Positions 27,954-36,732 of a DNA stretch of 64,000 nt are shown here, in pieces. The stretch spans positions 1,550,001-1,614,000 of the forward strand of contig NZ_JAGXTP010000001.1 in the NCBI RefSeq assembly GCF_018334155.1, given 5' to 3'. This DNA is from Devosia litorisediminis. Its GTDB lineage: Bacteria; Pseudomonadota; Alphaproteobacteria; Rhizobiales; Devosiaceae. The position numbers and the translations under genes were made by a program. Below the pieces are notes generated by a model. The model was not told the origin of the DNA. It saw nothing but the letters and a program-made list of their open reading frames with translations, and searched no databases. Position 1 is the stretch's first letter; each line of letters begins with the position of its first letter.

Positions 27954-28586
27954 CAGAAATACCCTTCCTGCTTCTTCTTTTCCATCGACCCGACGGAACC
28001 GCTGTCGATCAGCCTGCCCTCGCGTTCCGAGGTGCGGCTGGCCTGCATTTCCATGATGATCGAGGGCACATCGGCCGCGTCCGAGCGGATCGCGCCGGTC
28101 AGGGGGTAACAGCCAAGGGTGCGGAACCGCACCATTTCCTCGCGCGGCACTTCGCCAGGGTTGAGCGGCATGCGCTCGTCATCCACCATCACCAGCGGGC
28201 CCGAGCGCTCGACCACGGGCCGGCGCTTGGCAAAATAGAGCGGTACGATGGGGATCTCCTGGTCATAGATATAGGTCCACACATCCAGTTCGGTCCAGTT
28301 CGAGATCGGGAACACCCGTATGCTTTCGCCCGGATTGAGCCGCGTATTGAAGGTCCGCCATAGCTCAGGGCGCTGGTTCTTGGGGTCCCAGGCATGGTGG
28401 CATTGCGGTGCGAGAAGACCCGCTCCTTGGCCTGGATCTTTTCCTCGTCGCGCCGCGCCCCGCCGATCGCCGCGTCATATTTGCCGGTATTTAGCGCCTG
28501 ACGCAGCGCCGCGGTCTTCATGATGTCGGTATAGCGCGAGGAGCCATGGTCGAACGGATTGATCCCGTCGCGCACGCCGTCCAAAC
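27953..28586 (-). pseudogene. cysD: cysD remnant (sulfate adenylyltransferase small subunit), truncated and frameshifted
   Basis: The C-terminal two thirds of CysD are recognisable: [30 protein letters not shown], then in another frame [31 protein letters not shown] and the conserved end [13 protein letters not shown] single-base loss near 28395 (CATGGTGGCATTG against CATGGCTGGCATTG in the intact copy) causes the shift. The N-terminal third with the ATP-pyrophosphatase loop is absent; similarity stops at about 28586, just before the stop of the EEP gene. The pair with the cysN remnant shows that a second sulfate-activation operon once stood here. Confidence 0.9.
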
Positions 28587-28599
28587 GCCCTGAGCCGCA

Positions 28600-29556
28600 C
28601 TATTGTCGTTCTGGCGTGAGCGCAATCTCTGCGACCAGTCCTCTATGGTTGGATCCAAAGTGGTCGGGCATGGCCGAGATCGCGGTGAACGCGGCATTGC
28701 CCGAGACCAGAACATGATCGATAGATGCGCCGAGGTCGCCCAGCTCCACCGGCCAGGTTCCCGGCTCGAAAGCGGCGCGCTTGATCCCGGTCGCGTCGAG
28801 CAGGTCGGAGAAAGGGCCGAACCAAGCCGCAGCGTTGAAGTCACCAGCAACAAGCGTTTTTCCCTCGAGCCCATCCAGAAGGCGCCTCAGCGCATTGAAC
28901 TCGCCGATCTGTTGCTCGCCAAAGTAGGGACGCAACAACTGAGTGGCGATCACATTGAGCGGCGCGCCGTCGATTTCGACACGGGCGATCACGGTCTGAT
29001 GCCCGGAGGCACCCGTCAACCTTGTGATCCTAGGCTCCTTTAGGTCTAGGCGCGAGAGCATAAGCACATCGCCGCATTTTCCCTCGCCCTCCCCACCGCA
29101 ACCCAGTTGAAACGGGTAGCGGGCTGCAAGAGCCTCGAGAAATGGCACGACCGGGCCGGACTCGTTGAGTAGCACCAGGTCGGCATGCGACTGCAACAGA
29201 TAGTCGGCGATGGATGGACCGTTCTCGGTGTTGGAGCCCAGCATATTGAAGGCAATTATCTTGAGGTCGGGTTCGGCCGTCGCCATCAATCGCGAAGATG
29301 GCGCAAGATCGCGATAGACAAGGGCCAGAACAAAGACCGCGCCCCCCAGAAGTAGGACGCCCCGAATGCGTGCGCCGGCGACCATTAGGGCCAGGGCTAT
29401 GAACACCAGAAGTGCCGTGATGTGCACCCGAATATTGCCCAGGATCATGATGAGCGGGTCTTGCCAGTCGAGATGCCCGAGCGCGATGAGGCAGGTTAAG
29501 AGGAGTCCCAGCGCAAAGACGGCGCCTCGTGTTTCCAATGCGATGGTGCGCAGCAT
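28600..29556 (-). CDS. membrane-anchored endonuclease/exonuclease/phosphatase-family protein
   Basis: This 318-residue protein has three N-terminal hydrophobic segments (VFALGLLLTCLIALGHL, ITALLVFIALALMVAGA, GVLLLGGAVFVLALVY). An EEP-fold catalytic domain follows, presumably outside the cytoplasm. Domain landmarks are LKIIAFNMLGSN, VLLNESGP (metal-binding Glu), VAGDFNAAAW (GDFN), SIDHVLVS and the C-terminal GSNHRGLVAEI. The last has Asn where most members have Asp in the SDH motif. Such proteins act as nucleases or phosphodiesterases on varied substrates. The gene ends just before the cysD remnant and is followed upstream by IS3 debris, so its original neighbours are unknown. Confidence 0.88.
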   Translation of the reverse strand: MLRTIALETRGAVFALGLLLTCLIALGHLDWQDPLIMILGNIRVHITALLVFIALALMVAGARIRGVLLLGGAVFVLALVYRDLAPSSRLMATAEPDLKIIAFNMLGSNTENGPSIADYLLQSHADLVLLNESGPVVPFLEALAARYPFQLGCGGEGEGKCGDVLMLSRLDLKEPRITRLTGASGHQTVIARVEIDGAPLNVIATQLLRPYFGEQQIGEFNALRRLLDGLEGKTLVAGDFNAAAWFGPFSDLLDATGIKRAAFEPGTWPVELGDLGASIDHVLVSGNAAFTAISAMPDHFGSNHRGLVAEIALTPERQ

Positions 29557-29794
29557 CCCTGGCCCCTTCCTTCTTGCCGGTCAAACAAACCCGGCATTTT
29601 ACTCAAATGCCAGTTTTAACCTTGGCACAGCAAAAAATCGCCATGTTCTCCGTTTGTACCAGTATACACCCATCGAGGCTAATCATGGCCTCGTGTCGGG
29701 TTGGGCGAGATGCTGCAATGAAGCGGCCGCCCCGGTGCTACCAACACCGAAGCGGCCCGACCAGAGCAACCCCTGCATAGGACAGGAGTATACT

Positions 29795-29887
29795 ATGGCT
29801 GATCACAGCCCTAGCGCGACCACGCGCATTCTTGAAGGCGTTTTGGAAGGAGCGCTCAGCAAAGCCGGCCTGCTGAGCGCAAATTGA
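29795..29887 (+). CDS. 30-residue ORF with strong ribosome-binding site
   Basis: The frame MADHSPSATTRILEGVLEGA... runs 30 codons and ends in TGA that overlaps the ATG of the IS3 OrfB (TGATG). AGGAG lies 7 bases upstream. The preceding 100 bp contain a repeated GAAGCGGCC and a CGGTG/CACCG hairpin. It may be a small gene, or the 5' end of a gene cut by the adjoining IS3 piece. I recognise no family. Confidence 0.35.
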   Translation: MADHSPSATTRILEGVLEGALSKAGLLSAN

Positions 29888-30714
29888 TGATTGATCGCGA
29901 GCATGAACTATCGGTGATCCGGCAGGCGCGGGTGCTCAATATCAGCCGAAGCAGCGTCTATTACCTGCCACGTCCGGTCTCGCCCGGCGATCTGGCACTG
30001 ATGCGCCAGATCGATGAACTGCACCTGGATTACCCGTTCGCCGGCGCCCGCATGCTGCGCGATCTGCTGGGTCGGGAAGGGTTTGCTGTTGGTCGACAGC
30101 ATGTGAGCACGCTGATGAAGCGGATGGGCATTGAGGCGATTTGCCGCCGACCCAATACCAGCAAGCCTGCGCCAGGCCACAAGGTCTATCCCTACCTGCT
30201 GCGCAGGCTGGCGGTAACGCGGCCCAATCAGGTCTGGGAAATCGACATCACTTATATCCCGATGGCGCGCGGCTTCGTCTACCTGACGGCCGTCGTGGAC
30301 TGGTTTAGCCGTCGAGTAGTGGCCTGGCGGCTCTCGATCAGCATGGACGTGAGCTTCTGCATCGAGGTTGAGGAGGCCTTGGGTAAATACGGCGCCCCCG
30401 AAATCTTCAACAGCGATCACAGCAGCCAATTTACCAGCATGGCCTTCACCGGCCTGCTGCGCGACAATGGCATCGCCATCAGCATGGACGGCAGAGGGGC
30501 ACGGCGCGACAACGTCTTTGTCGAGCGGCTCTGGCGGTCCATCAAGTGCGAGGAGGTTTACCTGCGCGCCAATGACACCGTCTCGGATGCGCGAACCTCG
30601 ATCGGCAAGCATCTGGCCTTCTACAATGGCTGGCGACCGCACTCGAGCCTTGACCGGATGACCCCGGACGAAGCCTACTTCAATGCGCTGATGCCAATCC
30701 TGGCAGCGGCATAA
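29887..30714 (+). CDS. IS3-family transposase OrfB without its OrfA
   Basis: This 275-residue catalytic transposase is complete. MIDREHELSVIRQARVLNIS leads into YPFAGARMLRDLL, then the DDE core with WEIDITYIPM, FNSDHSSQFTS and FVERLWRSIKCEEV, and the C-terminal HLAFYNGWRPHSSLDRMTPDEAY. The second motif reads SDHSSQF, where related elements usually have TDQGSQF, so some catalytic-site drift is possible. No OrfA is present upstream; a 30-residue frame occupies that place. The element's right end is probably around 30770, where CTGTTCAGACAAACCGAGCC precedes the next IS110 element. It is a partial insertion sequence and cannot transpose on its own as it stands. Confidence 0.85.
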   Translation: MIDREHELSVIRQARVLNISRSSVYYLPRPVSPGDLALMRQIDELHLDYPFAGARMLRDLLGREGFAVGRQHVSTLMKRMGIEAICRRPNTSKPAPGHKVYPYLLRRLAVTRPNQVWEIDITYIPMARGFVYLTAVVDWFSRRVVAWRLSISMDVSFCIEVEEALGKYGAPEIFNSDHSSQFTSMAFTGLLRDNGIAISMDGRGARRDNVFVERLWRSIKCEEVYLRANDTVSDARTSIGKHLAFYNGWRPHSSLDRMTPDEAYFNALMPILAAA

Positions 30715-30770
30715 CCAAGGCCAAATCCATTTTGCGAAGCCCAGATAACTGTTCAGACAAACCGAGCCAT

Positions 30771-32128
30771 GTGTGGACGGCCCCGGTTTTGCAAGAGAAA
30801 AAGTATGGTTCGGGCGCGGTCGGGTGCAGCCATGTGTCCGGCCTCCAGATGCGGCGCACACAAATGGCCGCGGGCCTTGATGAAGTCCGCAGATTGGATC
30901 CCAATCACCTCTACGCGCACGAGGCGCTTGGCTCGGAAGGGTTCTTCCAATCCCCGGTTCGACCGGTTCGTCATCACTACTCAGTCCTCATGCACACCAC
31001 TACCAAAACATGCTTGGCAATGGATAGACGTCTACGCGGCTGCCGCCACGTAAGATTGCTTTCGGGTCAGCAATGCCCAGGCGATGCGCGCCATCTTGTT
31101 GGCCAGCGCCACGGTTACAACACTTGTCGGTTTGCGTTCGAGCAGCTTGCTGGCCCAGACCTTGACGGCATGCCCCTGTCGGACAAACCGGGTGACGGCG
31201 GTCGCACCAATCACGAGAAGCCGTCGAATATAGCTATCGGCCTGCTTGCTGATACCGATTAGTCGCTCCTTGCCGCCACTGCTGTGAGATTTTGGCGTCA
31301 AACCGAGCCAGGCTGCAAACTGGCGCGATGATTTGAACAGCGTCGCGTCGGGGACCGTTGCCGCAATAGCGCTGGCCGTTATAGGCCCGACACCAGGGAT
31401 GGTCGCAAGACGCTGGCTAGCCTCGTTGCTGTGATGCCAAAATCAATGATTTCCGCCTCGATCTTCTTGATCTCGGTTTTGATGGTGCCAAGCTCATCGG
31501 TTAAGCCTTGCAAGGCTCTCTTGGCCGCTTGTGGCAGGCTATCCTGTATCGCTTGCCAAGCGGCGATGACCACCTTTACCCCACCGGGGCCTCGAGGTGC
31601 GATAATGCCAAATTCGGCAAGATGGCCCCGCAAAGCATTGATGAGCATCGTCTGCTGGCGAACCAGAAGGTCGCGAACCTTGTGCAGCATCAAGACCCCC
31701 TGCTGATCAACCGATTTGATGGCAACAAACCGCATCGTCGGGCGGGTCACTGCTTCGGCGATCGCTTCGGCGTCAGCGGCATCTGTCTTGCCACGCTTCA
31801 CGTAGGGCTTCACATAAGCCGGTGGCATCAGCCTGACGATGTGGCCTAGCTTCACGAGCTCTCTGCCCCAATGATGGGCCGTACTGCAGGCCTCGATTCC
31901 AACTAAACAGGGAGAGATTTTACCAAAAAACCGAAGAACCTCGCTGCGACGCAACTGTCGGCGAACAATGACGTTCCCCGTGACGCCAACGCAATGCACC
32001 TGAAACACGTTCTTCGCTAGATCCAGCCCGATCGTCGTAATCGCTTCCATGGACGGTTCTCCTCATGTGACCGATTCAAAACAGCGGCCACATCCTGCCA
32101 CAAAATTCGGTGTAGGGGCCGTCCACCA
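30771..32128 (-). mobile_element. second IS110-family element, defective
   Basis: Exact inverted copies of TGGACGGCCCC (30774-30784, complement at 32115-32125) lie on both sides of an IS110 transposase reading frame. They mark subterminal repeats of an IS1111-like element of about 1.36 kb. The left side directly adjoins the end of an IS3 fragment and the right side runs into a recombinase fragment. The noncoding 30785-31031 region belongs to the element. The transposase is frameshifted. It is a different element from the IS110 copy at 25.3 kb. Confidence 0.78.
31032..32050 (-). pseudogene. IS110-family transposase with one frameshift
   Basis: The N-terminal part (from ATG 32050) has TIGLDLAKNVFQVHCV, VGIEACSTAHHW and KTDAADAEAIAEA, the DEDD catalytic region. 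The C-terminal part continues in another frame with [35 protein letters not shown] and RRLLVIGATAV. The frames join at about 31440, where two extra T residues (or an equivalent one-base loss) follow the IID codons. Restoring the frame gives a normal-length protein, so this is a single recent-looking lesion. Some IS elements use programmed frameshifts, but IS110 transposases do not. Confidence 0.88.
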
Positions 32129-32130
32129 CA

Positions 32131-32475
32131 TCACCTCTGTCAGCCTGCCCGGACTCGCTTGCGGGCAAACGCGACAAGACGCTGGTCGCTCTGGGCTTTG
32201 AGGGGCTTTGCCGACGGTCCGAACTTGCTGCCCTCAGAACCGAGGATGTGGTCGAGAACCGGCACGGTCAACTGGCTCTCCTCATCCGTCGGGGCAAGGC
32301 GGACCAGAACGGTGATGGCCGCGTGGTCACGTTGTCCGAAGCGACCGCAAGTGCCCTGATGGATTGGATCGCCGCCGCCGGGATCGAAGACGGTCCACTG
32401 ATCCGGCCAATCTATCGTGGAAGGGCTTTGGCCCGTCACATGGCGGACTTCTCGATTTCGAGTCTGTTGAAGTCG
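32131..32475 (+). pseudogene. tyrosine recombinase fragment (plus strand)
   Basis: A short internal part of a tyrosine recombinase remains: LVALGFEGLCRRSELAALRTEDV (with the first catalytic arginine), ALLIRRGKADQNGDGRVV and PLIRPIYRGRAL. The fragment begins at the edge of the IS110 element and degenerates after about 32475, before the HxxR and Tyr motifs. It is related to, but clearly different from, the recombinase on the minus strand at 32655-33534, which it faces. Confidence 0.75.
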
Positions 32476-32654
32476 ATTGGACCGCTCGGGATGGGGTTCA
32501 TCGGGGCGTCCGGTCACCACCGTTTTGAAGCGCAGCCTCACGAGCGACGTAGCTGCATGAAAACGATGATCGAATCGATTGCGCGCAGAGAGCGAGGGAA
32601 TGACGAATGCATGGAGGTGTGTTTGCGGACGCCTCACATGCAGTCCATTGATCG

Positions 32655-33534
32655 CTATGCCCAAAGGTCCAAGTCGACGTTCTCGATGTATCTGGCGACC
32701 ACATTCATCGAGCGCCAGCCACCTGCTCGCATGACTTGAATAGCACCATGTCCATCCATGGTCAGCTGCTGAGCTGCCCCCACCCGCAGCGAATGGCCAG
32801 AAACCCTTTTCGCCAATTCAGCGTCCTGTTCCCAGCGCCGCATCAGCTTCTTGAGCACCCGAGAGACCACCACCGGATCAAGGAATCGGCGAAGAACATT
32901 GTTTTGATAGATTGGCCGCAGCAAAGCCCCGTCATCGATCCTGCTCACCTTCAACCAGTGATGCACGCGCTCTGTTGTCCTGGAGGATAAAGGCGCCACC
33001 CTGCCCTCACCCGTTTGGTCATTTTTCGCCCGACGGACCAGGACCGATATACTACCCCGCTCGTTCTCCATAAGATCCTCGACACGAAGCCCGACCAATT
33101 CGGCGCGCCGGCACAGCGTGTCGAACCCGACCCGCACCAAGATTTCATCGCGTAGCCCGATAAGATCGTCGGAACATCGATCAATCAGTCGATCTCGCAG
33201 CTGGGCAGTAACACCCAGCGCCTAACTTGGACGTGATGGCTTCTTGCGCCGAGCACGCCGAACGGCAAACCTCACATACTCATCCTTGCTGGGATCGGCA
33301 TGTCGCAACAGGCGATGAATACGGGCAAAGCCGCCGGCCCAGGGTGGAGGGCAGCAGACGCTGTCTCTCCTCGTTCACATACGCCACCAGTGTTTCCGCA
33401 CTGGCAGGAAGCGGTGTATGATCATGGGCAATACACCAGGCTTGGAACTGCTGCATATCCATCGCATAACCCCGAAGAGTATGGTCGCTATAGGCCCCCT
33501 CGAGGCGCTCCAACGCCTTATGCCACTCGCTCAT
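32655..33534 (-). pseudogene. tyrosine recombinase/integrase, frameshift and stop inside
   Basis: Three pieces make up a phage-type integrase of about 290 residues. The SAM-like N-terminal domain (SEWHKALERLEGAYSDHTLR) starts at ATG 33534. A middle part is in a shifted frame (ARIHRLLRHADPSKDEYVRFAVRRARR), with the shift near 33340. The catalytic domain follows in the frame from 33140. A TAG near 33223 interrupts it where a Gln codon would fit. The catalytic domain keeps LCRRAEL, SGHSLRVGAA (HxxR) and GGWRSMNVVARYIE with the tyrosine. Its start overlaps the stop of the AAA+/M41 gene by 4 bp (ATGA), so it was part of that operon before decay. Confidence 0.85.
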
Positions 33535-35435
33535 GGCAGTCGCTTTTTCGTTGGAGCGCCAGCATCATGATCCTTGGCGACGCCCACAATCTGGCGAACC
33601 TCTTCACCCGATACGACGCGGTTTTCCAAAAGCCGCTGGGCCAACCGTTCAATTGCGGCCCGGTTATCGGCAACCAGGGCGCGGGAACGCTGCATCAATT
33701 GCTGCAGACGATTTTCAAGGCTCGTGCGGCTGGCATGGTCGAGTTCATGAAGGCGCGACGCATCCACGCCAAAGGCGAGAAGTTGATCGAACAGGCCGAA
33801 ACGAAACTGAGCGTCAAAAAGCAGCTGTGTCGCCATCACCAAGTCATTGCTTGCCGTAGCATCGCAATTTCCACGCACTTCGATATCGGCGGCGCGACCA
33901 GCCAGAGCAGTGGTCACAAGGTCCTCGACATTAGTCCGGTCCATATGAAATGCGCTAAGATCACTCACCATCGAGCCGCCCGAGTCACCACGCATGACGA
34001 TGGAAACTGCGTTCACCGGAATACCCAGGACGTACGCGACGATGGCATGGCCGGCTTCATGGATCGCAACCCGATAAAGATCGGCGGGGCGACGACCATC
34101 TTGACCGACAATGGCGCGTTCGACGTCGTCCCCTGTGATTTCGCGATCCGCTGCCATGGCGCGTGCTTTGGCAATACCCACCCATGCCTCAATGCTGGCG
34201 GGCGTTGGCAACCCCAGGGCAAATGCAAAATCTGTCACGCGTTGAAGCTGAGAAGTAGAGAGATTTTCGCCGGCGTAGTACTGAAAGAGCGCAGCGATTT
34301 CTGGCCGGGTGCGCGGCGGGTAGACCATGACTTTTTCGCCGATGCGACCGGGGCGGAGCATGGCACCATCTATGCGCAGCGGGTAATTACTTGCCGCGAG
34401 CAAAACCACCGGATTTGAGCATCGCCGCAACGCATCTATCTTGAGCAGCACGCCGGTGATGAGCGAGGTCCACCATTGCCGATGCTCAGGGTCGAGTGAG
34501 CTGCGATCAGGCAAGGCGTCCAGCTCATCCATGAATCCGATGGTATGAGGGTGCATTGCCACTTGCTGAAAGAATTCGGCCGCGGCCCGTGTGACGCCAC
34601 CCAGATTGCCATCCGACTTCTCAAACCAGGCCGATACGCTGGTGCCGACAAAGCGCCACCCGGCGCTTCGGGCAACCGCTTTGGCGATAAGCGTCTTGCC
34701 GGTCCCTGGAGGTCCTGCAAGAAGCGTGAAAGGGGCATCACGGCTCGTCAACGCGCCGGTCTTGAGTTGCTGCAAACGAACCAGCATATCGTTTGACCAT
34801 TCCCGCGTCTCAGCATTCAGGGGAAGCGACGTTACCGGTGGCGTGTTCACGTCCTGGGCAAAGGCTGCCTGATGGCCCAAGGCGGCGCGGCGCAAGCGGC
34901 GCAGGCAATCGGCAGGCTTGGACCTTGGGCGCAAGGCAGCGCATAAGTCGGGCAAATCGAGCGCGGTATCCTCTTCCCGCACGCCGCGGACTTTGCAGCC
35001 CGTAATCTCGGCAATTGCTTTGCGCAGGGAGAGCAGCGTCAGGCGCTCAAAACTAAGTGTGACGTCGGCGGCCAAACGTAGCGACAATGGCACCAAACTT
35101 TCAACGTCCGTAGAGATAGCGATGACCGCACCGCCGCCACGCTGCGTCGTAATAAGAGTATCGTCCTCGCTGCTTTGAATGCTGCGCTTACCGTCGCGAT
35201 AAACCTGTGCGACCACATCGGCGTAGTCGAGGCTAAGCTGGCGACGCAGGCAAGTGGCCCAGACTTCGCTTGGCACCTCGAGCAAAACGACGGTGCAAGC
35301 CTGTTGACGCAACGTCTTGTCGAGTTTTTTGCCTATCAACTGGCCCAGCGCAAGCTTGGCCAGGATTGCTGAAATATCGGACACGTCGTGTAGCGGCGTG
35401 TCCATGTTGACGAATTTTTGAGCGAGTTTACGCAT
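33531..35435 (-). CDS. soluble FtsH-like AAA+ ATPase with M41 metalloprotease domain
   Basis: The 634-residue protein from ATG 35435 (GGAG 5 bases upstream) looks like an energy-dependent protease. A longer frame to 35624 overlaps the upstream gene and is less likely. Residues 1-190 form an unfamiliar N-terminal region without membrane helices, unlike true FtsH. The AAA+ core has Walker A GPPGTGKT (241-248), Walker B FMDELD (301-306), sensor Asn 350 and RPGR (361-364). The M41 domain carries HEAGH (459-463) and the likely third zinc ligand in ASND (D531). It lies 76 bp after a GIY-YIG/DUF4357-like gene and overlaps a recombinase gene. Its targets are unknown. The set may be a mobile element's control module or a defence system. 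Confidence 0.85.
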   Translation of the reverse strand: MRKLAQKFVNMDTPLHDVSDISAILAKLALGQLIGKKLDKTLRQQACTVVLLEVPSEVWATCLRRQLSLDYADVVAQVYRDGKRSIQSSEDDTLITTQRGGGAVIAISTDVESLVPLSLRLAADVTLSFERLTLLSLRKAIAEITGCKVRGVREEDTALDLPDLCAALRPRSKPADCLRRLRRAALGHQAAFAQDVNTPPVTSLPLNAETREWSNDMLVRLQQLKTGALTSRDAPFTLLAGPPGTGKTLIAKAVARSAGWRFVGTSVSAWFEKSDGNLGGVTRAAAEFFQQVAMHPHTIGFMDELDALPDRSSLDPEHRQWWTSLITGVLLKIDALRRCSNPVVLLAASNYPLRIDGAMLRPGRIGEKVMVYPPRTRPEIAALFQYYAGENLSTSQLQRVTDFAFALGLPTPASIEAWVGIAKARAMAADREITGDDVERAIVGQDGRRPADLYRVAIHEAGHAIVAYVLGIPVNAVSIVMRGDSGGSMVSDLSAFHMDRTNVEDLVTTALAGRAADIEVRGNCDATASNDLVMATQLLFDAQFRFGLFDQLLAFGVDASRLHELDHASRTSLENRLQQLMQRSRALVADNRAAIERLAQRLLENRVVSGEEVRQIVGVAKDHDAGAPTKKRLP

Positions 35436-35511
35436 GGGGTCTCCGCGGGGCTTCCGGAGGGAGCCCCATTGCAAAGTAAAAGAAATGAAAGGGTGACTGA
35501 CCGAGGCGCCG

Positions 35512-36732
35512 CTAAACTGCGGGCGCGGGACAGTCGGGCTCGTCTGGCGCGTGGCGGGTCCAACCGGCAAGATTGGGACCCTTGCAGCCGACAAGGAAAT
35601 TGGCGGCGCCGCTGCCCGAGTCAAAGGACACCGGTTCGGTCAGACGGTAGCGCCCATTGTCTTCAGCCAGAATGCCGGAAAAGCGCCATTCATGACGCAG
35701 CGTGTTGACAACCGAACCGGCGGACGGGGTGACGCGAGAACGGACTTCGGAGCCGGCATGGACAATCCATTCCCCCTCAAACTCGGTGGCCTGGGCGTTG
35801 ATGCCAACTGCAAAGAGGTGATAGCGCGTGCCGTCGATTTGCTTGGGGTCCACATAGGCGGCACGCTTGGGATCACCCTCGGCACCCATGACCATGTGCA
35901 GGATCGGTACATCCTTAAAGCCAAAGCCTGAGTCTCGGGCGAGACAGAGCGCTTGAGCAACGAAAAGACGCAGCTGGCAATATTCGGGGAATGAGCCATG
36001 ATCGCCATTGGGCAACGGGTGGGCGCGCTTATAGCCGGGGAGCGAGCCAACGATGAGGCCCAAAATGCGTTCGGCAACACCCGCTTGGCGCTCACTCATA
36101 CGGCCCGCAGCATCACGGATTACGACGACCCGCTCATAACCCTTGAGATGGGGCGCTTGAAGACGTTGGCGGCCCTCCCCGGTTTTGCCGGTATAGGCCC
36201 ATGTGTCACGCAACGCACAGTAAACGGCAGGCCCGTTGATGTCATGCGGTAGATCGCGCCGGTCGGCGACATTGACAATGAATATTTCGGGAACAAAACC
36301 GGTGCCGCCCGCATAGACGACGGAAGAACGAATCGAGACGACATTGCGGTCATTCCCGCCGGGTGCACCAGCACCAGATTCTGGTGGGGTGCCGCCCCCC
36401 GCCCCGTTTCCCGGGAGGCGTGACGGCAGGTTGATACGAGTGTGGGGTGTGACCTTGCCTGCTTCGCAGACAAAAAAGCCCGCCTCGACCATGGCCATGA
36501 TGGCTTCGACGGGCGCCGGATGGCCCGGCAATACCGCGATCAACTCTTCGATGGTGGATGAGCCGGTTTCGAGGACAAGACCAAGCACACGCACCTGAAC
36601 GTCAAAGGTGACAGCCCAGTGTTTGACGAGGCCAGGGGCATCAATGCCGGGGCCCGTGGGGTCGATTGTGTTGAAGACAGGAGAAACGTTCTTGCCTGCG
36701 CATGCGCAGGCGTCAAGAATGGACGCAGCCAT
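35512..36732 (-). CDS. HTH/GIY-YIG-like/DUF4357-like protein
   Basis: This 406-residue protein is taken from ATG 36732, which has AGAGG just upstream; the frame up to 36903 adds unlikely sequence. Residues about 40-100 look like a winged-helix or HTH domain. A Gly/Pro-rich linker (about 105-128) follows. Residues about 165-260 fit a GIY-YIG nuclease fold: AVY (169-171), AYTGKTG (179-185), Arg at 188 and 190, VVVI, and VAERILGLI with a possible catalytic Glu 221. The C-terminal 305-395 matches the DUF4357 pattern: EGEWIVHAGSEVRS, NTLRHEW, GRYRLTEPVSFDSGSGAANFL, then GW. GIY-YIG plus DUF4357 is a known domain pairing, but the added HTH and an M41-protease partner are unusual. A nuclease role is inferred. 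Confidence 0.7.
   Translation of the reverse strand: MAASILDACACAGKNVSPVFNTIDPTGPGIDAPGLVKHWAVTFDVQVRVLGLVLETGSSTIEELIAVLPGHPAPVEAIMAMVEAGFFVCEAGKVTPHTRINLPSRLPGNGAGGGTPPESGAGAPGGNDRNVVSIRSSVVYAGGTGFVPEIFIVNVADRRDLPHDINGPAVYCALRDTWAYTGKTGEGRQRLQAPHLKGYERVVVIRDAAGRMSERQAGVAERILGLIVGSLPGYKRAHPLPNGDHGSFPEYCQLRLFVAQALCLARDSGFGFKDVPILHMVMGAEGDPKRAAYVDPKQIDGTRYHLFAVGINAQATEFEGEWIVHAGSEVRSRVTPSAGSVVNTLRHEWRFSGILAEDNGRYRLTEPVSFDSGSGAANFLVGCKGPNLAGWTRHAPDEPDCPAPAV

Noticed and set aside
29908..30861. 317-residue minus-strand frame
   Set aside because: Antisense to the IS3 OrfB at 29887-30714.
33300..34418. 372-residue plus-strand frame
   Set aside because: Antisense to the AAA+/M41 gene, which has complete catalytic motifs.
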